Origin: Ophiocordyceps camponoti-saundersi (nom. inval.)
Lineage: Eukaryota > Ascomycota > Sordariomycetes > Hypocreales > Ophiocordycipitaceae
DNA: 64,000 bases
Direction: 5' to 3'
Assembly: GCA_003339415.1 (NCBI GenBank)
Contig: PDHQ01000003.1
Location: 124,001-188,000 of the forward strand
Part shown: piece after piece, positions 1 to 13,878 of the stretch
How the letters are laid out: every line of letters begins with the position of its first letter
Numbering within the stretch: the stretch's first letter is position 1
The notes under the pieces: model-generated
Told to the model about the DNA's origin: nothing
The model's input: the letters and a program-made list of their open reading frames with translations, nothing else
The model's database searches: none
Made by a program: the position numbers and the translations under genes

Positions 1-75
1 GCCCATGACGGAGTCGGAAGAGGTCGCTGGCGAGAAGCGGCAGGGGCTCTGAGGTGTCTGAGGATGGGCGGACAT
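1..75 (-). CDS. Probable Mediator subunit 19 (Rox3), N-terminus only
   Basis: The minus strand opens with ATG at 75 and stays open to the window edge, giving 25 residues that begin MSAHPQTPQSP and continue with RFSPATS. From memory of fungal Med19/Rox3 proteins, a start of the type M-S-x-H-P-x-T-P-Q-S-P followed by FSPAT is characteristic. Med19 is a head-module subunit of the Mediator complex that bridges transcription factors and RNA polymerase II in the nucleus. Only the N-terminus is present, so this rests on a short motif. The region upstream of the ATG (76 to about 800) is CT-rich, as fungal promoters and 5' leaders often are. It could be another Pro/Ser-rich nuclear protein. Confidence 0.5.
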   Translation of the reverse strand, partial: MSAHPQTPQSPCRFSPATSSDSVMG

Positions 76-2199
76 GGTGAAGGGGTCGACGATTCGAGGT
101 TTACGCGCCAGCCCTGCGCCGCCGCTGACGAGAGTATTGTGTCTGATGGTCGTATGCCCTCTCTCTCTCTCGCTCTCGCTCTCTCTCTTTCTCCTCGCTT
201 TCGCTCACTCTCACTCTCTCCCTCACTCTGACTGCGCGCTCAGGTCACTGGGGGGGGGGGGGGATGGCAGGGAAGGAAACGAGGGGGGTAACGTAAGCAA
301 GGCCAGAATCACGTGCATTCACCGTCTTTGGCCAGCCTTGCATTTTTTTTCGCCGAATCCGACCGGGCGGCTCCGTCACGTGAGCTTGGCTTGTCTCTCC
401 TCTGTTTGTTTTCTTTCGCCCTTTTTTTTTCCCTTGCGCCCTTTCTTCTCTCCTCTCCATACCAATGACGACCCGACGCCGTTCGGCTTTTCCGCCAGCC
501 TCTTCCCCCACCATCTTCAATCGATTATCTGTCTGTTCTTGATCTTGGGGGTAGGGACTCTATCGCTGGCGGCAACTCGGCACAGGTCAAGAGTACATCA
601 TCATTTGAACAGTCTTGCCTAAAACCATCATCACGAGGGCCCCTTTTATTTGCGCGGCTACCATGATGCGATGATGACCTGAAGCAAGTGACATAATTTC
701 TCCCCCCCCTTCCCCCAGCCCTTGCCTTTCTTCGCCTTCCTCTCTCCATCTGTCTCTCTTTTCCAACCCGTCTCCTCGTCATACGTACGGACGAATTTCA
801 AGGTACGTGGTATGCACAGATATATATATATACTGGTACCTACCTAGTATTTTTTTCTACGCCCGTCACGGACTGCAAACACACATGATGACACACTACA
901 TCTCTGGTAATCCTAACAGCCGTGGATGAGTCGACGGTGCGCGTTCACGTGCGTGCTATCAACCACTCGGCTGTGCATGAGGAAAACAGAAAAATAGGCA
1001 CAAACTCTGATGGCGACACGCGTGTCTGTCAAAGTTCTTACTAACGGATCGATTTTCGTGTCAAGTACATGGCCTTTTAACTGACTTGACTCTGTTTAGA
1101 CTCATTAGCCTGTTCTGCAGCCTGCCTTTTTGGCTTGACGTGTGCGACGCTTGTGTGTGGCGACGACGGCGATATCCAACTACCTACCCACCAACAGTTA
1201 GGAGTGTATGTAGGTAGGTAAACCAGTTGTGGTGTGGCGTCTCGAGACATTGCTCACCCATACATATGTATGCACATACATACATACACACATACAACAT
1301 ACCTCAATGCCTACGGTGACCTACCTGGTATTCCGTACATCTTTGTATACCATCTACGTACATATCCAACGTCGACGCAGTGTTTGCTCGAAGACGACAC
1401 GGCGGTTGGCAGGCGGCTACGGCCTACTTTTTACAGGTAAATTATATTGCATGTACGTATGTATGTATGTAGAAACACGCGGCATATATTCAAGTATCCG
1501 TATGGTATCCGACATTGAGAAAATCGGCAAAGGAGTACCGGCATATATATATTCGCACGCACATCTAGTATATACGACATATGTAGGTTCGTAGTATGCA
1601 ATATGTAGGTCAAGGGTAGACGAAGAGAGGGCACCGAGCCCCAAGCCTTGGTTCACGGCATCACCCGTCTATACCTACCTAATATATGTTAAGATCGATC
1701 GATACTAGGTAGGTACGGACTTGTGGTCTAAGAAGGCAGGGACCGATGTAGGGTTATGTGGAAATCTATATTTATCTTTCTTTGCGTCGTACGACATGTA
1801 TGTATGTATGTATGTATGTACGGATATGCAGTCGTCTACGGATACTGGATACTAGGTGCATCAACAGCCGTGGCGTAGCTGAACTACCACCCTCTATCCG
1901 TACTAAGCAGTACGAATAGGTTTAGTGCCTACCTACCACCTAGGTAGGTTTGGCTTGCTACAGACTCCCTTTCGCCGGTGGAGTCTTCCGGTTTTCATCA
2001 GTGTCGCACTAGGAGAAAGACGATGCAATGGTTCGTCAAAGCAGCGTGTCGTGAGGCTGCCCGCCTAAAAATTTGGCCTGGTCTATGATGTGTAGTACCT
2101 ATAGATATAATGCGTGTGTAGATACACTGTACAGCATACGCATACACATGAGTGAAAATACAGTGTCAATTTAATATCTACATGCACTGCTCGTATGTA
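76..2199. other. Intergenic, promoter side of the Med19-like gene, microsatellite-rich
   Basis: No convincing gene. The first 700 bp carry CT runs (about 160-225) and a G12-type run near 250-263, likely the 5' leader and promoter of the minus-strand gene at the left edge. From about 800 to 2199 the sequence is dominated by short TAGG/TACC and TATG/CATA tetranucleotide runs (for example 1795-1820). The open frames here are short and made of repeat-encoded residues. Confidence 0.6.
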
Positions 2200-2204
2200 T
2201 ATAC

Positions 2205-2346
2205 TATGGTGACACAAGGTGGGCACAGGCCATCGGGTAGGTGCACTGATATGTGTATATTATATGTGTGCTAGGTCTAGGCTAGGATGGCTAGGCTAGG
2301 TCGTATGCGAGGTCGGGCGGGGCTAGTCACGTGGACCCCCTTAACA
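2205..2346 (-). repeat. LTR of the first copia element (3' LTR in element orientation)
   Basis: This 142-bp terminal repeat matches 8459-8600 with about a dozen differences, every one a C/T or G/A transition. It starts TATGGTGA and ends CAACA-like (TTAACA here) on the plus strand. It contains a GTCACGTGGACCCCC segment and a tandem CTAGG motif. The TATAC target duplication lies immediately to its left. Confidence 0.92.
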
Positions 2347-4331
2347 CCCCCCTTAAGGCCCGCTTAAACGAGCGGAAAATAGTTATCCCGTGCCGTAAAG
2401 CGCGGAAAATAATAAAATAGCAAAAATAGCGTTTTTAGGCTTTTCTTAAAGGGCCGGCAAAGGGCTTAAATAGCTTAAAAACGTAATAAAAAATAGGATC
2501 TAAGAGATTAAATTAGGTCCCGGATAGGGTTATTCCGTTCCGGATCGGTCGATTAGTAAAGGAAATAGTAGAAAATAATAGGAATAGGCCTCTCTAAGCT
2601 ACTCTTAAGGGGCCTTAAATAGGTTAATCTAAGCTATTAAGAAGGTTAAATTAAGCCGTTAAGAGGGGTTAAAACGCCTATATAAAGGGTATTAAGAGGC
2701 TTAATTTAAAGGAAAATTCCTCTTTAAGCTAAGGGTTAAAGATAAGCTATAAGCCTTACGGGTATATATATATATAGAGAGAGGTATCGTTATTCGTATC
2801 GCTTAGTAGGGAAATACCGCTAAAGTTATACGAGTTAATATATCTAATAGTAAGGGGCTTAAAGGTGCCTACTATTAATACTTTTAAGGCCGGAATAATC
2901 GCTTAGAGGCATATTAAAGGGCATATATCGCGGGATCGGCGGCGGCACGAAGCCGGGCTAACGGTAAGGTTAATAATCGCGAGCCTCTTTAGGGCGTTAA
3001 TCGCGATATGCCTTATCCGTCCTCTCTTAATTAATGCCTGCCTCTTTAGAACGATCCGTCCTATCTTAATCGATGCCTGCCTCTCTAGAACGATCCGTCC
3101 TATCTTAATCGATAGCTGCAGCGCGACGCTAATTACTCTTCTTTCTTAAGATCCCCCCTTTAGGTACGGGATCCCCCGGTAATAGAAATCTTATACTATA
3201 TTATTTATTAGGTTATCGATTCGATCGATTAGTTTATTCGGTATCGGTGCCTTCGTTATCGGGTAGCATAAGGGTATCGCGGGCTTTATTATCGGACGCC
3301 CTAAGCTTATCTAATAGCGTATAAGGGCTGCCCTTTATATTATTTTTAGCTTTAGAGGGTAAGATCGTAATCTTCGGGTTAGAAAGATATAATATATAGA
3401 CGAATTTAGCGTGTTAGAGACGCTATAGAGGCTTTATAAGGCTATCTACGGCTATATCGGCTATACTAATATATTAAATTATAAAGAATCGCTTTTCTAC
3501 GCGATTAATAACCTATTTATATTATATATTAATATACCTTATTTAGGCTACTTTAAACTTATTAAGGGCGATAGCTTTAGCGTTAAGGCTATCGGTAAAT
3601 ATAATTATAGGCGTCTATTATTATAGTAGCTTTAAGTTCTTAAGAATCTCGTTTATCTAGATTAGGCTTATACTTATAGGCGTTAAATTAATAAATTCGG
3701 CCTCTATTAACGATAGCGTTATAAGTATCTACTATTTCGATTTCTAGTATATAGGGCCTATACTAACGAAAACGATATATCCGGCTATTAAATATCTTAT
3801 ATATAAATTATCTATAAAAGAGGTATCTATAAAAATACGAGGTTTTAAATCTTAAGGGCTATAAGCACCTCTAAGCGTAAGGCCTAGGCTCTTCGTATTA
3901 TAAAAATAACGTATTAAATTCTTCTATATAAGAAGGTGCGAGGCGGTTAGATTAAGGTTACCTTCGTATAATTTACTATTCGTAAAGGCTAAGTTAGGCC
4001 TTATATTATTAGAGAGATAATTTATACTGCCTATCCTCTTTAGCTATTCTTTTTAAAATATCGCGAGCGGCTATATCTTCTAATTAGCGGGTATTTTAAC
4101 CTTAAGCGGCTAGGGCGTTTATATAGCGTTTATAACGCCTTCGCCGAATAATTCGAGTATTTTAGTAGTATATTTCTCTTAGTATACGTAGATTATATAT
4201 ATAGCACGGTTCCTACGGAATTATAAGCCTAAGAAGGTAGTAGGTTCGCCTAAGTCGCGTAGATCCTATAATTCCTTTAAAATGCCTTTTCCCTTATCTA
4301 TAAGAGCGGCTATAAGCGCTATAATTATAGT

Positions 4332-4343
4332 ATCGTTAATATA
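4332..4343 (-). other. Remnant of reverse transcriptase YVDD box (element 1)
   Basis: On the minus strand this codes Y-I-N-D inside L-Y-I-N-D-T-I-I. Ty1/copia reverse transcriptases carry Y-V-D-D here; V-to-I and D-to-N are what G-to-A transitions produce. It fixes the reverse orientation of the element and its superfamily, and lies about 2 kb before the downstream LTR, as expected for RT followed by RNase H. Confidence 0.75.
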
Positions 4344-4375
4344 AAGGAGTATAATAAATCCCTTAAGGTATATAT

Positions 4376-4814
4376 TAGGGTTTAAAATTAGTCAGTCACT
4401 ACTTTTTTTTAGTCGCAAAAAAGTTACTACTATTTTTAAAGTTAAAAATCTATAGTAAGAGTAAGTAAGTAGTATAAATAACTATAAAATAAAGTAAATT
4501 CTTTGCTAAATAGCTATAAGCTTATTTTCTTTTAATTATTTTTTCTTAATTAGTAAGGAATTTTTTAAGAAAAAAAGTCACTATTTTTTAGTAACTTTAG
4601 TCACTAAATGACTAATCGCTATTTATAGCCTATATAACTATAATTACTAATATAAAAAAAATACGTACTTATAGAGTGTTTTTTCTAGTATTTTATAAGT
4701 ATTTTTTCTTAATTTATAACCTAGGCCCTAGTTTATAATTAAATAAAGAACTTTATTAAAAATAACTAAAAGTGAATTTCTATGACTTTTTTCACTGACT
4801 TTTTTTAAACCCTG
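4376..4814. mobile_element. Nested hAT-type non-autonomous element (MITE), 439 bp
   Basis: The segment begins TAGGGTTTAAAA and its other end, read in reverse complement, begins CAGGGTTTAAAA. These are matching terminal inverted repeats continuing into AGTCAGT on both sides. An exact 8-bp direct repeat GTATATAT flanks it (4368-4375 and 4815-4822). An 8-bp target duplication with CAGGG-type termini is the signature of the hAT superfamily; TAGGG at one end is CAGGG after a CpA-to-TpA change. It is too short for a transposase, so it would have moved using an enzyme encoded elsewhere. It sits inside the reverse transcriptase region of the copia element. Confidence 0.85.
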
Positions 4815-7800
4815 GTATATATAGATATAGAACTCGGATTTAAGTTACTGCTATTTACGGCGTTTAAGGGCCTTACTAGCGTAAGTAAACTATATCGCGG
4901 GAAATAACTTAAGGCCGTATAGGGCTCGATTAAGCCTATATACTCGATTTATACTATTTTTAAAAAGATACGGCTAATCGACGAAAAATTCCTCCTAATA
5001 AGGGGCGTTTACGAACATATTTATAACGTTAAATTATTACTATTTAAGATTTTAGGAGGCTATAATTAATAGGAATACTCGAACGGAAAAAAGGTATATT
5101 ATAATAGCGTAGAGGTCCTCGATAGAGTATAAGGCTTTTTCTTTATCCCCTCTCACGTACTAGCGTACCTTAGCAATTATAGCTTTATTCTCGGGCGTTT
5201 TTATCGTAAATACCTATTTACCGGGTAAAACTTACTTACCGATAAGTTAATTAACGAGATCCTAGGTATATCGACTATATAAAGCTTTAATTTCGGTATT
5301 TATCGCTAGGCGCTAATAGGAGAGATAATCGGATCGCTTACGGATATCCTACTAGCCCTTAGGCGTCGATAGTATTAGAACGTTAAATACGGCGTTAATT
5401 AGCAGGACGAAGTCGGGAATCTCTGCCTTTTCTTCGTCGATATCTCTAAAGATAGCGTTAGTAGTAGATTTAGCTATAGCGGCCGTCGTAGAACAGGTCT
5501 TACGATTAGTAGCGGGTATCGTAGCCTTATTCCTTAGCTTAGCTTACGGAGGAGCTTCTTTATCGGCTAGATCGTTAAATCGGGCGCCGGGTATCTAATT
5601 AGGCGTAAGGAATTATATCGTGTTAGGAGGCGTAGCTAGCTCTTCGGATTAAGAAGGGCTTGCGGTTTTATTACCTAAATTAGGTGCGTTTCCCGCCTTA
5701 AGGTTACTAGCAGGCTCTTATAAGCCTCGATCGCTAAGATAATTATAATTATTATCGTTATTATTATTATTATTATTAATATTATTAAGTCCGAATCGGA
5801 AGAATTTATCTTTATTAAATTAATCTTCCTAATCTTCTTTAATTTTAGGCTTTACGATATATTTAACTATTTAATTAAGCTTTAGATCGGCCGGGTTATA
5901 GAACCTAACGTCTCTAGCCCTAATAATCTTATCTTCTTCGGGTAGATATATCTTATAAATATGCCCGTAAAGGCTTTCTATGCCGATGAGGCGGCCTTCC
6001 TTAGCTCGAGGGGCTATTTTAGCGCTCTAAATCTTATATTAAGGAGGGATAACGACGTATACCTTATAACCCTATAATTATATATATTTAATCGAATATT
6101 TATAGGGTATACGGATCGCAGCTATTACTATCTTAATAAGGCTTTAATTCTTCGGGTTAGTCGATAATAGAAGTAAATTTTATATATAGGCGCTAGTATC
6201 GATAAAAAACGGCTATAATTTCTTAGGCAGCTTCGTCTCGATATATATAGTCCTCGCGGTATCTATTAAAATACGCTTAGCGCGTTCGGCTCGGCCGTTC
6301 TAAGCTAAGGTATAAAGGGTATAAGTTTGCAAAATAAAGCCTTCGTCTATAGCCTAATTCCTAATTTTCTATTACGTAAATTTAAGGGCGTTATCGAATC
6401 CTATAATTTAGATATAATAGCCTCCTATAATAATATTAATACTACGTTTCCACGCTTTAAGCTATTTAAAAGCTTTATTATAAGTTTTCGTAAAGAGAAC
6501 CTAATAATAGTTAGTATAGGTATCGATTCCGTAAAGCGTATACCGATAACCCTTATAGGCTATTAGAGAATATTAGATAAAATCTTAGAAGATATATTAT
6601 AGGAAACTCGTAGGTAGAATAGCGGGATCTTAACTAATTACGGTATTTACTTTTCTAAGTTAGTAAGCTTAGTAGTAAAATAATTCGAAGGTATTCTTCT
6701 TAATCGTGAGGCTAGATTTGCGGCAGGCCTCGAGGATCCTATTTTTACCTACGTGCCTAAGGCGTCGATATATTACTATATAATCGACTTCCTTTTCTTT
6801 TATAGGTAAGGTAGCTATTATAAGAGGCTTTAGAGCCTTAGCTCCCGTAATATTAGTAACGCCGCCGATCTAAAAAAGGTAGCAGATAGTACGTCCTCGT
6901 TATTAAAAGCGTATATTTTCGCTATTAATACGGATTTCCTTACGATTAAGCTAATCGGCGGAGACGAGATTAACTAGGATATCTATACTATAAAATACCT
7001 CTTTAAAGGTAATCGAATAGCTATTAGAAGCTATAATCGTAACGCTACCTTAGCTATAGTAGAATAAGGGCTTACTATTCGATACTATAAGGTATTAAGA
7101 GCTATTAAATTCTTTATATTAATTAAACTATCCCTTATTATTAAAAAGGTATAAGGTATAGCTAATATTAATAATTATAATATTCTATAAAATAAGGCTA
7201 TCGCGACCTTTAAGGGTAATATTAATAATATAAGCTACGGTGCTTTTTCTTACCGATATTATATCCGCGCTACTACCTACGGAACTCGCGTTACTATTCC
7301 TATATTACCTAGGAATAGGTAGCGGCCGGAGCTCGGGGTAGAGAACCTAGTATTACTCCTTCGAGTAAATATAACCTCTTAGATAGATATTATAGCCGTA
7401 ATAAGAGAGGGTTATAATCTCGTTTATTATATTCGTACGCTTCGGCATATAGGGCACGATACGTATCTCCGAGTTCGATAACGATAGCTTCGGCTTATTA
7501 TTATTATTACCGTTACCTTTATTCTCCGGCTTCTTCTTCTAAGGTTAATTCTATATTACGGAAAATACTTTTCTGCTCGATAAGTCGCGGCTTATCTCGA
7601 AGTTAGTAATTCGCGATAAAATATATATATTAATATCGTTAAAAGATAACCTAGAAGGGCTATCTATATTATAATCTTACTTTTTAGCGATAACGGGGCA
7701 TAGGGTTTAGATAGTATTAATAGCTTTCTAAGTATAGATATATAGTATCTTTTTAAAATTAGCCCTTATATCTTTATCCGTAATAATCTAGTTCTAAAAG

Positions 7801-8458
7801 CCTTAAAGGTCCTTCTTAAAGGCTCTCTAACCTTTAATTATATTATCTTTTAGCTTAAGCTAATATTAATATTAAAGAATATATCGAGGTTATATCTTCG
7901 TTAATATTTTAGCCTATTTCTTAGCTAAAAGATAGATATCGTATACTATAATATTTTTATCCTAGCTAAGCTAGGTAATATTACTAATAGCTTTACCGGA
8001 AAGGGACTATAAGACGATTCTTACGGTAATTTCTATTTTATCGTTATATTTAATAGCTTCGTCTTTATCGATAAGTTAGGTCGGAACCTTATTATTAAAA
8101 ATAAATAGTTTTACTTTATTAATTCGGGCTACCGCTATAAGAGATCTATATTACTTAATATAGCTTATAGCGCCCTTAAGCTTCGTGCTACTAAAAGATA
8201 AAGATATAGTTATCTATTCTTATTTATCGTATTTTACGCTTTTTCTTATTATTTTATATTATACTTCTAGATTGAGAAAGCTAGTTAAATTTTTCGCTGC
8301 TAAAATTAGTGTAAAATAATTTTCTTCGTTTTTATTCTATATATAGAATTTTCCGTTATACTATAGCGCTCCGAATTAATTAAATAAGCCTAAAAGTAGG
8401 AAAATAAAGGTATCGTGAACTTTAGCGTAGCGGAAGCGTGTAATAGGCGCTTATAACC

Positions 8459-8600
8459 TATGGTGATATAAGGTGGGCATAGGCTATCGGGTGGGTGCAC
8501 TGATATATGTGTATTATATATATGCTAGGTCTAGGCTAGGATGGCTAGGCTAGGTCGTGTGCGAGGTCGGGCGGGGCTGGTCACGTGGACCCCCTCAACA
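8459..8600 (-). repeat. LTR of the first copia element (5' LTR in element orientation)
   Basis: This is the partner of the repeat at 2205-2346 and the same length. CA-to-TA changes are visible near its left end (GATATAAGG against GACACAAGG in the partner). The TATAC target duplication follows at 8601-8605. In element orientation this is the upstream LTR and is followed by the putative initiator-tRNA primer-binding site. Confidence 0.92.
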
Positions 8601-8605
8601 TATAC

Positions 8606-9444
8606 ATGCTATGAATGGATGGATGTCGTTTTGTAGACTCATCTTAGTTTGTTGTTGTTAATACGCACGGGCATGGCACCCTGATGACGAGCTTTTCTTG
8701 CTAGCTATCAGTGTATCTACCTATCTTCATAGTATCTATCTACGGATACATACATACAAACATACATAGGTAGGCAGGCATATTCATTCACTGATCAGAA
8801 GCTGATCCCTCATTGTCCCGCCTTACCTGGTATCCGTCGTACAAATGACATGCCCTCTCAGGTACCTGCGGAACGTTCTTACAAAAGGTGGAAACAATCC
8901 CCTTGAAAATCTTGCCAGCATCATCCCCCCCCCCCCCCCCCCCTCCCTCCCTATCAGGGTCTCTTCCCCTTTCCACTGTCAACAGGGTTCCGGGCTCCGG
9001 CTGCCTCCACGTAAGCTACCCCTTTGTTTGTGTCATTCCCTCACACTAATGTATGTAAGTAGGTACGTAGTTTCTTTTCTCTCTCCTGCTCGTCTGATGA
9101 AGATGATCCCATCCTGATAAGCTTGTCGTATGTAAAAAAAAAGTACCGGTCCCGTCTTCCTCCACAGACCAGCCCGCATAAACGTACAAGGTGGTACCTG
9201 GACGGATGCCAATATCATCCCTCGAGTTCAGACAAACTTTGCTGGACCAGACAATATTCACCTACTGACTGGGTGCCACCTACGGCTACCTCTCTCTACC
9301 TGTGAATCTATGTACCCATTATTTCTCACAGTAGCCGTGCTGTCCTTTGTTATTTCTTCCTTCCCATCCTTCTGCGGCGCCTACATTGTTAGACTTTTTC
9401 TCTCCGCCTTGCTCTCTGGGGGTGGCATCGAAAAGGAGCAAGGT

Positions 9445-9475
<31 letters not shown>

Positions 9476-9776
9476 TTTTTCCCCTCTGCCTCGTTCTCAT
9501 TCTCATTCTCTTCACCTTTACTTGTTCTCCTCTTTACCTCTTCTTACCTGATTGCTCCTTCTCCTCCCCCTCTTCCCTCCCCTTTCCCTCTCTTCTTCCT
9601 CTTCCTCTCCTCCTCCTCCTCCTCCTCCTCCTCCTCCTCCTCCTCCTCCTCCTCCTTCTCCTTCCCCCTCCTGCTCTTTCTCCATCTTACAGTTTTAGCC
9701 AAGCCCTCTTCTCACCCTCCTCCCCATAACCTCTTACCACTGAAAAGAAAGGAGAAAACAGTCTCTCTTGCCCGTC
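8606..9776. other. Intergenic region and 5' leader of the desaturase gene
   Basis: No gene supported. 8606-8780 carries CATA/TAGG microsatellite sequence, 8927-8944 a C run, and 9447-9472 and 9606-9657 long CT and CTC runs just upstream of the desaturase start. Such pyrimidine-rich tracts are typical of fungal promoters and 5' leaders. The long Leu/Ser frames through 9310-9760 are the repeats read as protein. Confidence 0.6.
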
Positions 9777-11845
9777 ATGGATCGCAATCAGATCCTCTCT
9801 CAAGCCGCCATCGACACCATGATTTCTCAAGGCCAGACAATCGTCATCTTTCGAGATGACGTTTTACGCCTCGATTCCTGGCTCGCCAAACACCCTGGAG
9901 GCTCTCTGGCGATATTACACATGATTGGTCGGGATGCAACCGATGAGATGACAGCGTAAATGGCCCGCCCGTCCGTCCTCCTGTTCTGTCTCTACCTACC
10001 TGCCTGTCTGCTTCCATGCATCAAATGGAGAGAAAGAAAAAGGGGGGGGGGGGGTTGCAGCAGCCCTAGATCAGATTGGAACCGTCATTGGAACGGTCCG
10101 TTCCTTTCTGAGCTCAGACAGCTGCGCTAAACCCTTCCCCCCCCTTTCCCCCCTACAGAGAGGCTGCAGAGAGGCCAGAGACATGCAAAGCATCTGTGCA
10201 TGAGCTAATCCTGTCATCACATGCAGATACCATGCGCCTGCCACGTTGCGAACAATGGCCGCCTTTCGGATCGGCCGGAAACCGCCCGGCCTTTGGCTCA
10301 ATAGGACACCGCCCATCCGACGACCTTCACTACCCAGCCTCGATGCTACCTCGCATCTTGTCGCCGACGACGACTCTTCCTTTTCTGCCGCCTCCTTTTC
10401 GTCTTCTTCTTCTTCTCCTTCCCCATCTTCCTCGTCCTCCGTCTCGGCTCCGACCTCGGTATCTACTAGCGACGACGATGGCCTCCGAAGACGAAAGATT
10501 AACAAGGATCGCTACGTCGAAACGGCTGTTCAATCAGCCGTCGACAAGGCCATCAGCGACTTCCCATCCTTAGACCCTGCCGTGCAGCAGAATATCGTGG
10601 CAGAATATCGCCTGCTTCATCAGAAAGTCATCGACGAGGGCCTCTACGCATGCCCCTACCGACAGTATGCAAAGGAGATGGCTCGCTATCTTACCTTGTT
10701 CTCCGCCTCTCTCTTTGCTCTTCACCACGCCTGGTACATAACCTCGGCCTTGTTGCTGGGCCTCTTCTGGGTAAGGCCCTCTCACTGCCTGCACACTTTG
10801 ATGCCCACCTGTTGATCGAGCACGCTGCTCATTGTACTCTCTCAGCACCAAATCATGTTCACCGCCCACGACGCCGGTCATCGAGCCATCAGTCAGATCT
10901 TCGTCGTCGACACCCTCATCGGCATGTTCATCGCCGACTTCTGCTGTGGCCTCTCCATCGGTTGGTGGAAGAGCTCTCACAACGTTCACCATCTCGTCAC
11001 CAATCAACCTGTACGTTGATGACTTTTGTCTTGGCTCTCTCTCTCTATCGTGATGTTGCTACTGCCTGCTGACATATCCCCCTTATCAGGAGCACGACCC
11101 GGACATCCAGAATATCCCTCTCTTCGCCATATGCCCTTCATTCTTCAAATCCATCACTTCGACGTACTACGACAACTTCGTCATGGTATGGGACGGCGCC
11201 GCTGATCTCCTGGTCCCCTACCAAAAGTACACGTACTATCCGGTCATGGCCATTGCCCGCTTCAACCTCTACATCCTGTCGTGGCTGCACGTGCTCTCGT
11301 CCAAATCGCCGTCGCTGGCCAGCAGCAAGGCCTGGTGGATCCGTCCGACCGAGATAGCCTTCATGTGCTGCTACTGGTTCCTCTTTGGCTACTGTCTGCT
11401 CTGGCGCTCGCTACCGACGTGGACAATGCGTCTCGCGTACGTGCTCGTTTCGCACATCGTCACCATGCCGCTGCACGTCCAGATCAACCTGTCTCACTGG
11501 GGCATGTCCACGTCAGACCTGGGCGAGTCCGAGTCCTTCGCCCAGCGACAGCTGCGTACCACCATGGACATCTCCTGCCCGCCCTGGCTCGACTTCTTCC
11601 ACGGCGGACTGCAGTTCCAGGTCGTCCACCACTTGTTCCCCCGCATGCCGCGCCATAACCTCCGCCGGGCCCAGGCGCTGGTCCGCGACTTTTGCCGCTC
11701 CACCGGTATCCCCTACTCCATCTTCAGCTTCGCCGACGGGAACCGCAAGGTGCTCGGTCGGCTGCGCGAGGTGAGCGATCAGCTGGCCATACTGGCTGAT
11801 TGCCAAAAATCCATGGCCGAGAACGGAGTGTACGAGCTGCACTGA
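9777..11845 (+). CDS. Delta-8 sphingolipid desaturase (cytochrome b5 fusion)
   Basis: Four exons (9777-9955, 10227-10770, 10846-11010, 11090-11845; GT-AG introns of 271, 75 and 79 bp) give about 547 residues. The N-terminus is a cytochrome b5 domain with the haem-binding KHPGG and, across the first intron, a second His in TAYHAPA. The membrane desaturase domain follows with three histidine boxes: HDAGH (exon 3), HNVHH (end of exon 3), and QFQVVHHLFPR with Gln in place of the first His (exon 4), the front-end desaturase pattern. The enzyme inserts the 8-9 double bond into the sphingoid base of fungal glucosylceramides in the ER. A Ser-rich stretch at about residues 110-145 separates the domains and looks like a low-complexity insertion. 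Family assignment is firm; delta-8 specificity is inferred from the fungal family. Confidence 0.9.

Positions 11846-13878
<2,033 letters not shown>

Larger units (their letters stand above)
2205..8600 (-). mobile_element. RIP-mutated Ty1/copia-type LTR retrotransposon, complete
   Basis: Two 142-bp direct repeats (2205-2346 and 8459-8600) bound a very AT-rich interior, and the element is flanked by an exact 5-bp duplication TATAC (2200-2204 and 8601-8605). Reading the minus strand, the LTR begins TGTTGA and is followed by GGTTATAAGCGCC (8458-8446), which resembles a primer-binding site for the half-molecule of initiator tRNA-Met used by Ty1/copia, with G-to-A changes. A purine tract (AAGGGGGG) precedes the other LTR. 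A mutated reverse transcriptase box reads L-Y-I-N-D-T-I-I at about 4321-4346 on the minus strand, as expected for LYVDDTII after RIP. All frames are full of stops, TA is abundant, CA/TG is rare and CpG persists: dead by RIP. A hAT-type MITE interrupts it at 4376-4814. Confidence 0.92.

Noticed and set aside
6327..6566. 79-codon plus-strand frame inside the first AT-rich block
   Set aside because: It lies inside a RIP-mutated retrotransposon whose coding strand is minus; the composition is random AT-rich and no motif is present.
9310..9859. Leu/Ser-rich frames upstream of the desaturase
   Set aside because: CT and CTC runs read as protein; the desaturase frame starts at the ATG at 9777, giving the expected cytochrome b5 start.
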